NCBI GenBank assembly: GCA_039812545.1
Contig: JBDIAR010000012.1
Location: forward strand, 1-31,160
From: JBDIAR01 sp039812545
GTDB lineage: Bacteria; Actinomycetota; Actinomycetes; Actinomycetales; Dermatophilaceae
DNA length: 31,160 bases
Reading direction: 5' to 3'
Shown: positions 1-7,802 of the stretch, piece after piece
Layout of the letters: each line of letters starts with the position of its first letter
How positions within the stretch are numbered: position 1 is the first letter of the stretch
Notes under the pieces: model-generated
Told to the model about the DNA's origin: nothing
Databases searched by the model: none
What the model saw: the letters and a program-made list of their open reading frames with translations, nothing else
Program-made: the position numbers and the translations under genes

Positions 1-177
1 AATCACTCGGACGACTAGTGAAACGAATCACCGACGAGGGACACTAGCTTCCTGGCCTTGCGTATCGTTGCCACCGAACAAGTGGCCCTCTGTACTCGGA
101 TGAATGACCCTTAGCAAGTCACATCCTCCGAGGCCAGAGGGCACTTGTGTCTCAGGCGCGCCGACTCCCCAAGGCCA
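1..177. other. Left-edge stretch without a recognisable gene
   Basis: I see no convincing coding signal here. An imperfect inverted repeat is present: ACAAGTGGCCCTCT at 78-91 and AGAGGGCACTTGT at 136-148, which pair with one base bulged across a 44-nt loop. It lies just outside the point where the neighbouring hydrolase reading frame breaks off, so it may be part of whatever truncated that gene, for example a worn insertion end. No transposase fragment is visible. Confidence 0.4.
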
Positions 178-636
178 CTACTCGCGGATCCGGGTCAGAG
201 CCGCGGAGGTGATCAGTTGGTCCTTGGTGACGTCGATGCACGACGGGTACGAACCGTGCACCACGACGGCCACGGGGTGCCGTCCGGGGGTCTGCGGGAT
301 GGCCACCAGCGCCTCCACCCGCGTGTAGAGCTTGCCGCCTCCCGCCCTTCCGTCGATCATCCCGCCGGGAAACTCGTAGGCGCGCATGACCGGGGCGGGT
401 ACCGTCGGCCGGGGCGTCGCGATCGGGACGATCGTTCCGGCGGCCGGGACGCGACCGGACACCGTCGGCCCTGCGGTCGATGCGTCGCGGACGGACGACT
501 CGCTCGGGGCACCGCATGCCGCCGCGACCAGTGCGGCGACCGCCAACGTCGCCCCAGGTCGTATGCGACTGCCGCTGAGGTCGTTTCGTCTCGTCGTCGT
601 GTCAAGTCCAGTGGTGCTGTGCATGGCCGTCTTCAC
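178..636 (-). pseudogene. Truncated lipoprotein alpha/beta-hydrolase, N-terminal part only
   Basis: The frame encodes about 152 residues. A short hydrophobic segment ends in a lipobox (VAAAC, Cys41), so the product would be a secreted lipoprotein. A Pro/Thr-rich linker follows, then a segment ending HPVAVVVHGSYPSC. This resembles the first core strand and the oxyanion HG turn of dienelactone-hydrolase-like alpha/beta-hydrolases. A TAG at 178-180 ends the frame before any nucleophile elbow (GxSxG), catalytic Asp or His, so most of the catalytic domain is missing. The other frames of bases 1-177 do not supply it. The start is GTG at 636 or ATG at 624; neither has a strong ribosome binding site. 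It follows the transglutaminase gene on the same strand after a 150-base gap. A fragment left by deletion or insertion is likeliest; the fold call rests on a short segment. Confidence 0.55.
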
Positions 637-735
637 CGTTGGTTCTGGTGGGTGGGACAGGCGAGTCCTGTCGGGCGTCGTTATGGTCGCCTGGTCCGAG
701 GACGCGCACGCCGGTAGATCGGTTGCCAGACCGGG

Positions 736-767
736 GCACGGTCGAGCCGACTCTAGACCGGCCGTGC
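736..767. terminator. Possible stem-loop after the left transglutaminase operon
   Basis: GCACGGTC at 736-743 can pair with GACCGGCCGTGC at 756-767 with a bulge. It lies just downstream of the minus-strand stop at 787. There is no U-run, so this is only a weak candidate for an intrinsic terminator. Confidence 0.2.
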
Positions 768-786
768 GTCCGGAGTCGGGGGATCG

Positions 787-1650
787 TCACGGGAGCCGAA
801 CGAGTTCGGTTATGTCGTCCTGGGCCAATTCCGGTTCCATGGTGGCCCTCACGTGTATGCCGGTCAGTTCCACCTGCCCGGAGAGAACCGTGAGGAAGGC
901 CGTGTCGGAGGCGTCACGTCCGGTCGCGATACGCACCATCCCTTGTCGCGGTGCCAGCGCGGTCGCGTCGACAACGAACCAGTCGTCCGCAAGATACGCC
1001 TCGGCCACGGCATGAAAGTCCATCGGTGCCAAACCTGGGGCGTACACGGCCGCCAGCCGTGCTGGGACACCCCGCGCGCGAAGCAGGGTGACGACCAGGT
1101 GGGCGAAATCGCGGCAGACCCCCTGGCGAGCCAGATAGGTCTGGACGGCGCCGTCGGTGTGACGGCTGGAGCCGCTGACATAGGCCAGTTGCCGGCCCAC
1201 CCAGCAACTCACGGCATCGACCAGGTCCTTGCCGGCCAATCCCGCGAACTCGGTCGCGGCCACGGCGGCGAGCGTGTCGGATTCGCAGTAGCGACTGGGA
1301 CGTAAATAGACGATCCGTTCGGCCGCCGCATCGGCTAGGTCCACCGCCGGGTCGGCGCCCGAATCGGTCAACTCGGCCCGATAGTCGATGATCAGATCTC
1401 CGCGCGGCACGTCGCGGAGCACGTGGAGGCGGGTGCCGTGAGCGGATGTGACCATCGTCGGCTCGACGCGCCGGCCGTTGACGGCGATATCCATTCGTTC
1501 GGTGGCGCCGCGGTCCACGGCGGGGTCGCGTGTCGTCGCGACACTGAGAACCAGCTCCGTCGGTTCGATCACGGTCGCCTCGAGGCGCGAGCTGACCTTG
1601 CGCGTCACCGGGGTATCGTGTTGACGTGGTGAGCCGCCGGATTCTGACAC
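787..1650 (-). CDS. Transglutaminase-like cysteine peptidase family protein
   Basis: A 287-residue protein with a papain-like transglutaminase core. The catalytic triad can be read directly: Cys179 in GVCRDFAH, His213 in MDFHAVAEAY and Asp228 in FVVDAT. An N-terminal beta-rich region (about 20-110) precedes the core, as in the bacterial family often annotated simply as 'transglutaminase family protein'. No signal peptide is seen, so it probably acts in the cytoplasm. The start is GTG at 1650, with AAGGAAA 7-8 bases upstream. It is the last gene of the left amidoligase operon, 34 bases after another transglutaminase, from which it differs clearly in sequence. Family knowledge (Iyer and Aravind's amidoligase analyses) suggests that such proteins cleave or transfer amide bonds made by the neighbouring ATP-grasp ligase; the substrate is unknown. 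Confidence 0.85.
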   Translation of the reverse strand: MSESGGSPRQHDTPVTRKVSSRLEATVIEPTELVLSVATTRDPAVDRGATERMDIAVNGRRVEPTMVTSAHGTRLHVLRDVPRGDLIIDYRAELTDSGADPAVDLADAAAERIVYLRPSRYCESDTLAAVAATEFAGLAGKDLVDAVSCWVGRQLAYVSGSSRHTDGAVQTYLARQGVCRDFAHLVVTLLRARGVPARLAAVYAPGLAPMDFHAVAEAYLADDWFVVDATALAPRQGMVRIATGRDASDTAFLTVLSGQVELTGIHVRATMEPELAQDDITELVRLP

Positions 1651-1684
1651 GGTGATTTTCCTTGGCTGGTTGAGGTCGTCGTGG

Positions 1685-2653
1685 TCAACGAGACTGGGGC
1701 GCGGGCGTGGACTTGGGGTGGCAAGCGTCGGCGGCGTCGGGCAGTCGCGTCACGTCCACGGCGACGTCGAGCGAACTTGTGGCCCCTTCGGTGAAGATGA
1801 CGCCCTTCATCGGGGCGACGTCGCGGTAGTCCCGTCCCCACCCGGTGACCACGTAGCGCGCGTCCGCGAGACAGTCGTTCGTCGGATCCAGGTCCAGCCA
1901 GTCACCGTCCGGAAGCCGAGCCGATGCCCAGGCGTGGGTGGCGTCAGCGCCTTGCAGCTTCGGCTTCCCCGGCGGAGGCTGGGTTTCGAGGTAGCCACTG
2001 ACGTACCGGGCCGGAATGCCGAGGACGCGCAGGCAACCGATCGCCAGGTGGGCGAAGTCCTGGCATACGCCGGCCCGTAGTTCGAGCAACTCCGGCAAGG
2101 TCGTGTCGACGGACGTGACGCCCTTGGTGTAGCGGAAATCCGCGTGGATGGCCGAAACCAGATCCGCCAGCGCCGAGCCCAGCGGGGAGCCGGGTGCCAC
2201 GATGCTCCTCGCGTATTCACGCACTGTTGTGCTCAGCTCGATCTGACGCGACGGCAAGAGGTATGCCGTGCGCACGGTCCGGTCTTCGCCCTGGGCCATC
2301 GACGCCGCGCAGGCGGCCGCCTCGGCGACGGTCCAGATGTCCAATGCGGCGACGTCGACCGGGGGGCGCTCCACGGTGACCTCGCTCGTCTTGGCCACCA
2401 CCAGACGGCGGTGCGGCTGATGAATCTCGAAGTAGTGACTGAAGTTGCCGAACAGGTCCACATGCTCGGTGAAGGCCTCGGGCTGCGGGGAAATCTGGAT
2501 GTGCCGGCCTGCGACGTGTTGGAAGGCGGTGTCTCGCAGGCGCAGGCAGGCTCGGCCGTACGAGGACGTGACCTCCTCGGCATAGGAGTAGGTCGTGACA
2601 TGGCGAACGGCATACCGGCGCCGGCGGTGGTTCGTCTCCACGACCGGTTTCAT
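1685..2653 (-). CDS. Transglutaminase family protein of the ATP-grasp/alpha-E cluster
   Basis: A 322-residue protein with an N-terminal bacterial transglutaminase-like domain (about 12-100, starting YAVRHVTTYSY) and a transglutaminase core. The triad is Cys197 in AGVCQDFAH, His240 in THAWAS and Asp256 in DLDPTND, followed by the typical GWGRDYRDVAPMKG segment. Its ATG (2651-2653) overlaps the stop codon of the fused ATP-grasp/alpha-E gene (ATGA), which indicates translational coupling. It resembles the transglutaminase encoded by the last gene of the right-hand operon (7799-8644) more than it does its own downstream neighbour. In this family context it is expected to process or transfer a peptide made by the ligase. 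The C-terminal tail (after about 300) is short and low in complexity. Confidence 0.9.
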   Translation of the reverse strand: MKPVVETNHRRRRYAVRHVTTYSYAEEVTSSYGRACLRLRDTAFQHVAGRHIQISPQPEAFTEHVDLFGNFSHYFEIHQPHRRLVVAKTSEVTVERPPVDVAALDIWTVAEAAACAASMAQGEDRTVRTAYLLPSRQIELSTTVREYARSIVAPGSPLGSALADLVSAIHADFRYTKGVTSVDTTLPELLELRAGVCQDFAHLAIGCLRVLGIPARYVSGYLETQPPPGKPKLQGADATHAWASARLPDGDWLDLDPTNDCLADARYVVTGWGRDYRDVAPMKGVIFTEGATSSLDVAVDVTRLPDAADACHPKSTPAPQSR

Positions 2654-5148
2654 CGCGGCCCCTGAATGAGCCGTTGCGGAGCGCGGTGCCGAAAGCTGGT
2701 GCTGTCCAGGGTCGAAGAAACCCTGCGCAGCGCTTCGTCGAGGCTGCGCAGGTATGCCGTCCGGTGCTCGGGTTCCTCGGCGAGGGAGCCCGCGCCGCTC
2801 GCGGTGAGTGGGGCCATGGCCGCCGCGACTGCGTCCCTCGCCATCGACGCCTGGGTGAGACTCAGATCCTCGCGCAGGCGGTCCAGCTGGAACCGGACCG
2901 ACCTCGGGTTGGTCGAGTCGAGCAGGAGAAGATCTAGGGCAATCGCCAGAGGCGACTGAGTCGACCCGGACTCGGCGCCGCGCCGTCGATGAGAGAGCAG
3001 GCTGTCGCGGGATCGAAGAACGGCGTCGAGGACGAGCCGGTCAACGCGGGCGGAACGGTTGGGAGACAAGGTGCGCCTGAGGATGCGAACAGTCTCCTGC
3101 GCCCGTTCCACTCGGCGGCCGGCATCGAAGTAGGCCCAACTCGCATCGCGCACCAGTCCCTCGGACCCCATGCCGGTGAGAGCCAGGAAGGCCTCGACGA
3201 CGAGCGCGAGGACGGACTGGAGTTCGTCGCCGGCATTCGTCCGGCGCACCAACGCTCGATCCAACCGGCTCAGGACGAGCCACGTGTCGGCAGAGAGGAG
3301 TTCGCGGACCTCGGTCGCAGCGCGGGCCGCTCGACGAGCCGAATAGCTCACCGTGCCGCGGCGGGTGTCGTCGAAGACGAGGGTCGTCAGATGGGCGACC
3401 AGGGCCTCCGGCATCGGATCGTCACCAACTGGGGTGGAGAGCGACGAATCGGAACGGTCGCGCTGGCCCGTGGTCACGGCATCCACGGCGGCGACGAGCA
3501 CCCGCATCGCCACGTGACCGTCCGTGCCCGGACGGCTGACGTGGTCCTCTACCAGGTCGTCGACGACGAGCAACAGCCGTGCGGTCGACTCGGCGCGTTC
3601 GGCATAGCGACCGAACCAGTACAGGTCCTCGGCGGCCCGAGCCGACAGCGGCACTCCGCCCGGCGTCGCATGAAGGTGCTGGGATTGACCAATTGCGACC
3701 GCGGCATCGCGCATCGGAGCCTCCTCTACGGCGGCCCGACCGCTGTCGCGGAGAACCCACACGTCTTTGACCACGGCGTCCCGGAGTACCGGTGGCCGGG
3801 GGCATCCCCGAACTGCTGCAAGCCTGGTCAGACCGCCGGGCATCACCATCGTCCCGCGAGCGTCGGAGATGGTGAACGTGCGCAGGATGGCGGCGCGCGG
3901 CGAGAGGCCCTCATGGGTGACGACGGGAAGCTGCCACGTCGGAAGGACTTCCTGACCGCACCAGGCCCAGGGCTCGGATTCCACGCGCGCCCAAAGGTCA
4001 GCACGCCGTTCGGCCGACAGTCCCCGGACGAAGACGCGCGGGTTCGTCAGGGTCGGCGCGATCGGGGAGAGGACGAGATCGGCGAGGTTGTCACGGGTGT
4101 ATCGGAACCCGCCCCGCTCGCCGCACCACCACGTGCGCACCGGGGATAGCCGTAGGTCCTCACCGAGTAGCCTCGCGGCGACCGTCTCCAGGAAGGCGGC
4201 GAGGGCAGGATCCTCGAGAACTGCGGCACCGACCGGGTTGACGACCGTGACGACGCCGCGTCGACCCGCTTCCACCAATCCAGGGACTCCGAGGGTCGAA
4301 CCAGCCTGCAAGTCAAGCGGATCGGCCATCTCGCCAGTGACTCGCCGGACGATGACGTCAACCGGCTCCGGGCGCTCCGTGGTCGTGAGCCAGATCCGCC
4401 CACCCCGCATCGATAGCTCTTCGGCCCGAACGACCGGCAACCCCAGAAGCATCGCGGTGAAGACCTCGTCGAAAGCCTCCCCGGTCGCGCAGCCGCTCAG
4501 CAGCACGACGCGGGGCAGTTCGGATGTCCCGTTGGCCAGCTCCTGCATTCCGATCCGCATCGTGTCGAAGAACTCCCGGAGGCGCCGCAAGTCGGTCTCG
4601 CGGTGCACCGACGCCAGGGTTCGCGCCGTGATCCGGCGCACTGCCATGGCATACCCGGCACCGACGGGGGCCTGGGCGCGGTCCGCGAGTACCCGCCACG
4701 ATCCGGTGTCGTCTCGACCCAGGTCTGCGGCGGTCAGACACAGGCCATGTCGAGTGGCGATGCCGTCCGCCTGTGGGACGAAACCGGGGTGCCCGACGAC
4801 GAGTTCGGCCGGCAATACCCCGTCCGCCACCAGCCGTCGCGGCCCGTAGATGTCCGCGAGGAGGAGGTCGAGAAGTTCTGCCCGTTGACGCAGGCCGGCC
4901 TCCAGGCCCGCCCAATCGCTCGCCGGCACGACGAGGGGGACGGGATCCACGTTGAGGTGGCGGGGCCGGCCGGTCCCGTCCGATCCGACCACGACGCCGT
5001 CGTCCTGCACGAGTCCTCGAGCCACCTCGCGTCGCCGGATCAGTTCGTCGACTCCCATGGCGGCCAACGCCGGCAGCGGCGACAACGCCGGGTCCGGCGT
5101 GGGACGGTCCGGTTGGGGGGCAGGCTGCGATTCGCTGTCGGCGGTCAT
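2650..5148 (-). CDS. Fused circularly permuted ATP-grasp and alpha-E protein, ATP-grasp half degenerate
   Basis: An 832-residue fusion. Residues 30-490 form a circularly permuted type-2 ATP-grasp domain and residues 515-820 an all-helical alpha-E domain (starting ARAAEDLYWFGRYAERAEST). The same fusion exists in mycobacteria (I recall M. tuberculosis Rv2567). Compared with the stand-alone ATP-grasp protein at 5236-6879, the nucleotide-binding segment is lost: VVKPVDGSGGKG is replaced by VLSPIAPTLTNP, with Ser361 where the Lys should be. RRIDDDFLDP has become RRVTGEMADP, and the NSSQGGGSKDTWV segment has lost its Asn and glycines. PGGLTR is kept. A catalytically dead or regulatory half is therefore likely. 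I start the gene at ATG 5148; the frame stays open upstream to 6303, but that part lies antisense to the divergent gene and is not protein-like. TAGGCT at 5157-5162 would give a nearly leaderless transcript. Confidence 0.9.
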   Translation of the reverse strand: MTADSESQPAPQPDRPTPDPALSPLPALAAMGVDELIRRREVARGLVQDDGVVVGSDGTGRPRHLNVDPVPLVVPASDWAGLEAGLRQRAELLDLLLADIYGPRRLVADGVLPAELVVGHPGFVPQADGIATRHGLCLTAADLGRDDTGSWRVLADRAQAPVGAGYAMAVRRITARTLASVHRETDLRRLREFFDTMRIGMQELANGTSELPRVVLLSGCATGEAFDEVFTAMLLGLPVVRAEELSMRGGRIWLTTTERPEPVDVIVRRVTGEMADPLDLQAGSTLGVPGLVEAGRRGVVTVVNPVGAAVLEDPALAAFLETVAARLLGEDLRLSPVRTWWCGERGGFRYTRDNLADLVLSPIAPTLTNPRVFVRGLSAERRADLWARVESEPWAWCGQEVLPTWQLPVVTHEGLSPRAAILRTFTISDARGTMVMPGGLTRLAAVRGCPRPPVLRDAVVKDVWVLRDSGRAAVEEAPMRDAAVAIGQSQHLHATPGGVPLSARAAEDLYWFGRYAERAESTARLLLVVDDLVEDHVSRPGTDGHVAMRVLVAAVDAVTTGQRDRSDSSLSTPVGDDPMPEALVAHLTTLVFDDTRRGTVSYSARRAARAATEVRELLSADTWLVLSRLDRALVRRTNAGDELQSVLALVVEAFLALTGMGSEGLVRDASWAYFDAGRRVERAQETVRILRRTLSPNRSARVDRLVLDAVLRSRDSLLSHRRRGAESGSTQSPLAIALDLLLLDSTNPRSVRFQLDRLREDLSLTQASMARDAVAAAMAPLTASGAGSLAEEPEHRTAYLRSLDEALRRVSSTLDSTSFRHRAPQRLIQGPR

Positions 5149-5235
5149 CGAGGACCAGCCTACGGCTACCAGGAGCGACGAAACACGGGAGTAAGACGAA
5201 ACACGGGAGTAACACGTGATCACTATGGTCTGGCC
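5149..5235. promoter_or_regulatory. Divergent promoter region of the two amidoligase operons
   Basis: These 87 bases separate the two ATP-grasp start codons. On the plus strand TATGGT (5224-5229) lies 6 nt before ATG 5236; on the minus strand TAGGCT (5162-5157) lies 8 nt before ATG 5148. Both fit leaderless actinobacterial promoters. Between them is a perfect 18-bp tandem duplication, GACGAAACACGGGAGTAA, at 5177-5194 and 5195-5212. It is followed by CACGTG (5213-5218), which overlaps the 8-bp palindrome GTGATCAC (5216-5223) abutting the plus-strand -10. The layout suggests one shared regulator, but no regulator gene is adjacent. Confidence 0.55.
5177..5212. repeat. Perfect 18-bp tandem duplication between divergent operons
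   Basis: Two adjacent identical copies of GACGAAACACGGGAGTAA occupy 5177-5194 and 5195-5212. The second copy covers the likely -35 region of the right-hand operon. They may be two operator half-sites or a recent slippage product. Confidence 0.9.
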
Positions 5236-6879
5236 ATGAGTTCGTGGCTCGACGACTACGACGTGCCCCGCGCCGCCTTCGACGAGATGTTCACGGCGGC
5301 GAATACGGTTCGCGCGGGATACGAGCGCGTCGTCGAGACCCTCGCGCACCTCGACCCCGCGGACGTCCGCACGCGAGTCGAGTTCCTGCAGCGAACCTAC
5401 GTGGACCAGGGGGTCACGTTCGACATCGGCGGCAAGGAAACCCCCTTTCCGCTCGACATCGTCCCGAGGATCATCGCTCCCGCTGACTGGGCGGTGGTCG
5501 AGGCGGGCGTCGCTCAACGAGTCTTGGCACTGGAGCGCTTTCTGGCCGATGTGTACGGCGAAGGGCAGGTGTTCGCCGACGGAGTCATCCCGCGAAGGGT
5601 TGTCACGACGTCGCGCCATTTCCACCGCAGCGTCAGCGGTCTGCGTCCGGTCAACGACGTGCGGATTCACGTCGCCGGGATCGACTTGGTCCGTGACCCG
5701 CAGGGCACGTTCCGAGTGCTCGAGGACAACGTCCGAGTCCCCTCGGGGGTGTCCTACGTGATCACCAATCGTCGGGCGATGTCGGCTGCTCTGCCCGAGG
5801 TCGCGGGCGCCCACCGCGTTCTGCCCGTGCAGAATTACGCGAGTCAGCTTCGGGCAGCTCTGACCGCCTGCGCGCCGCGCGGTGTAGCCGATCCCAATGT
5901 GGTGGTCCTGACACCCGGTGTCTACAACTCGGCATACTTCGAACACGCACTGCTTGCCCGGATGATGGGATGTGAACTGGTCGAGGGCCGGGATCTCGTA
6001 TGCCGCAACGGCCAGGTATCGGTGCGGACGACTCAGGGCCTGCGTCCGGTGCACGTCCTCTACCGCCGGATAGACGACGACTTCCTCGATCCCGCGCATT
6101 TCCGTGCCGACTCGGTATTGGGAGTCGCCGGACTGCTCAACGCGGCCAGACGCGGCAATGTCACGCTGGCCAACGCGGTGGGCAACGGCGTCGCGGACGA
6201 CAAGCTGGTCTACACCTATGTATCGGACTTGATCCGCTACTACTTGGGTGAAGAGCCCGTCATCCCCGGCGTCGACACGTGGCGGCTGGAGGAGCCTGCG
6301 CACCGAGAGGAGGTCCTCGACCGGTTGGACGAACTCGTCGTCAAACCGGTGGACGGTTCGGGCGGCAAGGGCATCTTCATCGGACCGTCGACCTCGAAGT
6401 CAGATCTGGCCGCCTTGCGTGAGCGGATCCTCGAAGACCCGCGCGGGTGGATCGCCCAGCCGGTCGTCCAGCTGTCAACGGTGCCCACCATGATCGACGG
6501 ACGACTCGCTCCACGGCACGTGGACTTGCGGCCGTTCGCCGTCAACAACGGCAGCGGAGTCTGGGTGCTGCCGGGAGGGCTGACCAGAGTCGCCCTTCCG
6601 GAGGGCGAGCTCATCGTCAACTCCAGTCAGGGTGGCGGATCGAAGGACACCTGGGTTCTCGTCGATGCCGACGGCCCGCAGGCGGCCGTGGTCCCGCGAG
6701 CGGCCCTCCCGGAGAGTATCCGTCTCGTGGTTCGGCCCCCGGAGCACTTGTCTGCCGAATCGCCTACTCCGCAACTGGAACAGCAGCAACAACGGGTTCG
6801 ACCTGCCCGTGTCGGGTCGGAGTCTGGTGACGGCGTGCCGAACAACGTCGACTCTCGAGGGGAGGTACCGACGTGCTGA
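5236..6879 (+). CDS. Circularly permuted type-2 ATP-grasp protein (predicted peptide ligase)
   Basis: A 547-residue stand-alone ATP-grasp protein of the COG2308 type. The motifs of an active enzyme can be seen: VLEDNVRVPSGVSYV, the PGVYNSAYFEHALLAR segment, RRIDDDFLDP, NAVGNGVADDK, VVKPVDGSGGKGIFIG (Lys370, glycine loop 374-379), PGGLTR and NSSQGGGSKDTWV. Known family logic is ATP-dependent formation of an amide bond between amino acids or on a peptide; the substrate is unknown. The start at ATG 5236 has a -10 (TATGGT) ending 6 nt upstream and no Shine-Dalgarno, so leaderless translation is likely. The frame is open upstream to 4603, but that stretch is antisense to the divergent gene. The last ~40 residues are a Gln/Pro-rich tail. 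It overlaps the alpha-E gene by 7 bases. M. tuberculosis Rv2411c is the equivalent I recall. Confidence 0.92.
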   Translation: MSSWLDDYDVPRAAFDEMFTAANTVRAGYERVVETLAHLDPADVRTRVEFLQRTYVDQGVTFDIGGKETPFPLDIVPRIIAPADWAVVEAGVAQRVLALERFLADVYGEGQVFADGVIPRRVVTTSRHFHRSVSGLRPVNDVRIHVAGIDLVRDPQGTFRVLEDNVRVPSGVSYVITNRRAMSAALPEVAGAHRVLPVQNYASQLRAALTACAPRGVADPNVVVLTPGVYNSAYFEHALLARMMGCELVEGRDLVCRNGQVSVRTTQGLRPVHVLYRRIDDDFLDPAHFRADSVLGVAGLLNAARRGNVTLANAVGNGVADDKLVYTYVSDLIRYYLGEEPVIPGVDTWRLEEPAHREEVLDRLDELVVKPVDGSGGKGIFIGPSTSKSDLAALRERILEDPRGWIAQPVVQLSTVPTMIDGRLAPRHVDLRPFAVNNGSGVWVLPGGLTRVALPEGELIVNSSQGGGSKDTWVLVDADGPQAAVVPRAALPESIRLVVRPPEHLSAESPTPQLEQQQQRVRPARVGSESGDGVPNNVDSRGEVPTC

Positions 6880-7802
6880 GTCGGATCGCGCAGTCGCTGT
6901 ATTGGATCGGCCGCTACGTCGAGCGCGCCGAGGACACCTGCCGCCTGCTCGACGTCCATCTGCAACTCATGGTCGAAGATCCCGCCATGGACGCCCAGGA
7001 CTCCGCCGCGACGCTCGTCGCCGTTCTCGGGATGGGGGTGCCATCCGAGCCGGTCACCCCCGACGACGTCCTTCAGTTGATGCACTTCGACACCGCCTCG
7101 GCATGTTCGGTCCTAGCGTCGCTGTGGGGTGCCCGCGAGTCGGCCCGCCGTGCCCGCGAGACGGTGCCGCCGGAGATGTGGGAGAGCCTGAACACCACGT
7201 GGAACGGCGTGCGTGCCGGGCAGTTGCGCCGGCTGCGACCGACCGCCGGCCTGACCTTCGTCCGCGAACGCTGCGCGCTGATCTCGGGCATCGCGGATAC
7301 CACGATGAGTCACGACGAGGGTTGGCAGTTCATGCAGTTGGGACGCAGCATCGAACGGATCGATATGAGCGCACGGCTCATGCTCTGGGCGGCGGTCGCC
7401 CGTCGATCGTCGAGCGCGTGGAACAACGCGTTGCGTGCGTGCGGTGCCATGCACGCGTTCCGACGGACGCACGGCGCCGCCACGCTGGACCGCGATGCCG
7501 CCGAGTTCCTGTTGTTGGACCGGCTCTTTCCGCGATCGGTGGTCCACTCTCTGACGATGGCCGAGGAGGCACTAGCCGAACTGGAGCCGGGTTCGCGACG
7601 GAGTGGATTCCAAAGCGAGGCAGCGCGGATCCTCGGACGCGTGCGTGCCGAGTTGGAGTACCAGACGCTGAGCGAGGTGCTCTCGGAGCTGCCGGACCGC
7701 CTGGCCGAACTCCAACGGGTATGCGTGGCAGTGGACGACGCGATCACCCAGCGGTATTTCGTCGGGGCCCCGTCGCCGTCCTGGACCGGAGGAGCCGTAT
7801 GA
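6873..7802 (+). CDS. Alpha-E domain protein, partner of the ATP-grasp ligase
   Basis: A 309-residue all-helical protein of the alpha-E (DUF403, COG2307) family. It opens with the diagnostic LSRIAQSLYWIGRYVERAEDT and carries the repeated helical segments QLGRSIERIDMSARLM and LDRLFPRSVVHSL. The start is GTG 6873, which overlaps the upstream stop; GGGGAGG at 6859-6865 is a good Shine-Dalgarno. The family has no proven activity. Its constant linkage or fusion to this ATP-grasp class suggests a structural or substrate-presenting partner. This copy is separate, whereas the equivalent region on the minus strand is fused to the ATP-grasp domain. The C-terminus overlaps the next gene by ATGA, so three genes form one tight operon. 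Confidence 0.92.
   Translation: MLSRIAQSLYWIGRYVERAEDTCRLLDVHLQLMVEDPAMDAQDSAATLVAVLGMGVPSEPVTPDDVLQLMHFDTASACSVLASLWGARESARRARETVPPEMWESLNTTWNGVRAGQLRRLRPTAGLTFVRERCALISGIADTTMSHDEGWQFMQLGRSIERIDMSARLMLWAAVARRSSSAWNNALRACGAMHAFRRTHGAATLDRDAAEFLLLDRLFPRSVVHSLTMAEEALAELEPGSRRSGFQSEAARILGRVRAELEYQTLSEVLSELPDRLAELQRVCVAVDDAITQRYFVGAPSPSWTGGAV

Noticed and set aside
4603..5235. Upstream extension of the plus-strand ATP-grasp frame
   Set aside because: It is antisense to the fusion gene and has no protein character; the leaderless -10 at 5224 fixes ATG 5236.
5149..6303. Upstream extension of the minus-strand fused ATP-grasp/alpha-E frame to 6303
   Set aside because: It lies antisense to the divergent ATP-grasp gene, matches no family and reads like a shadow frame; the family N-terminus begins after ATG 5148.
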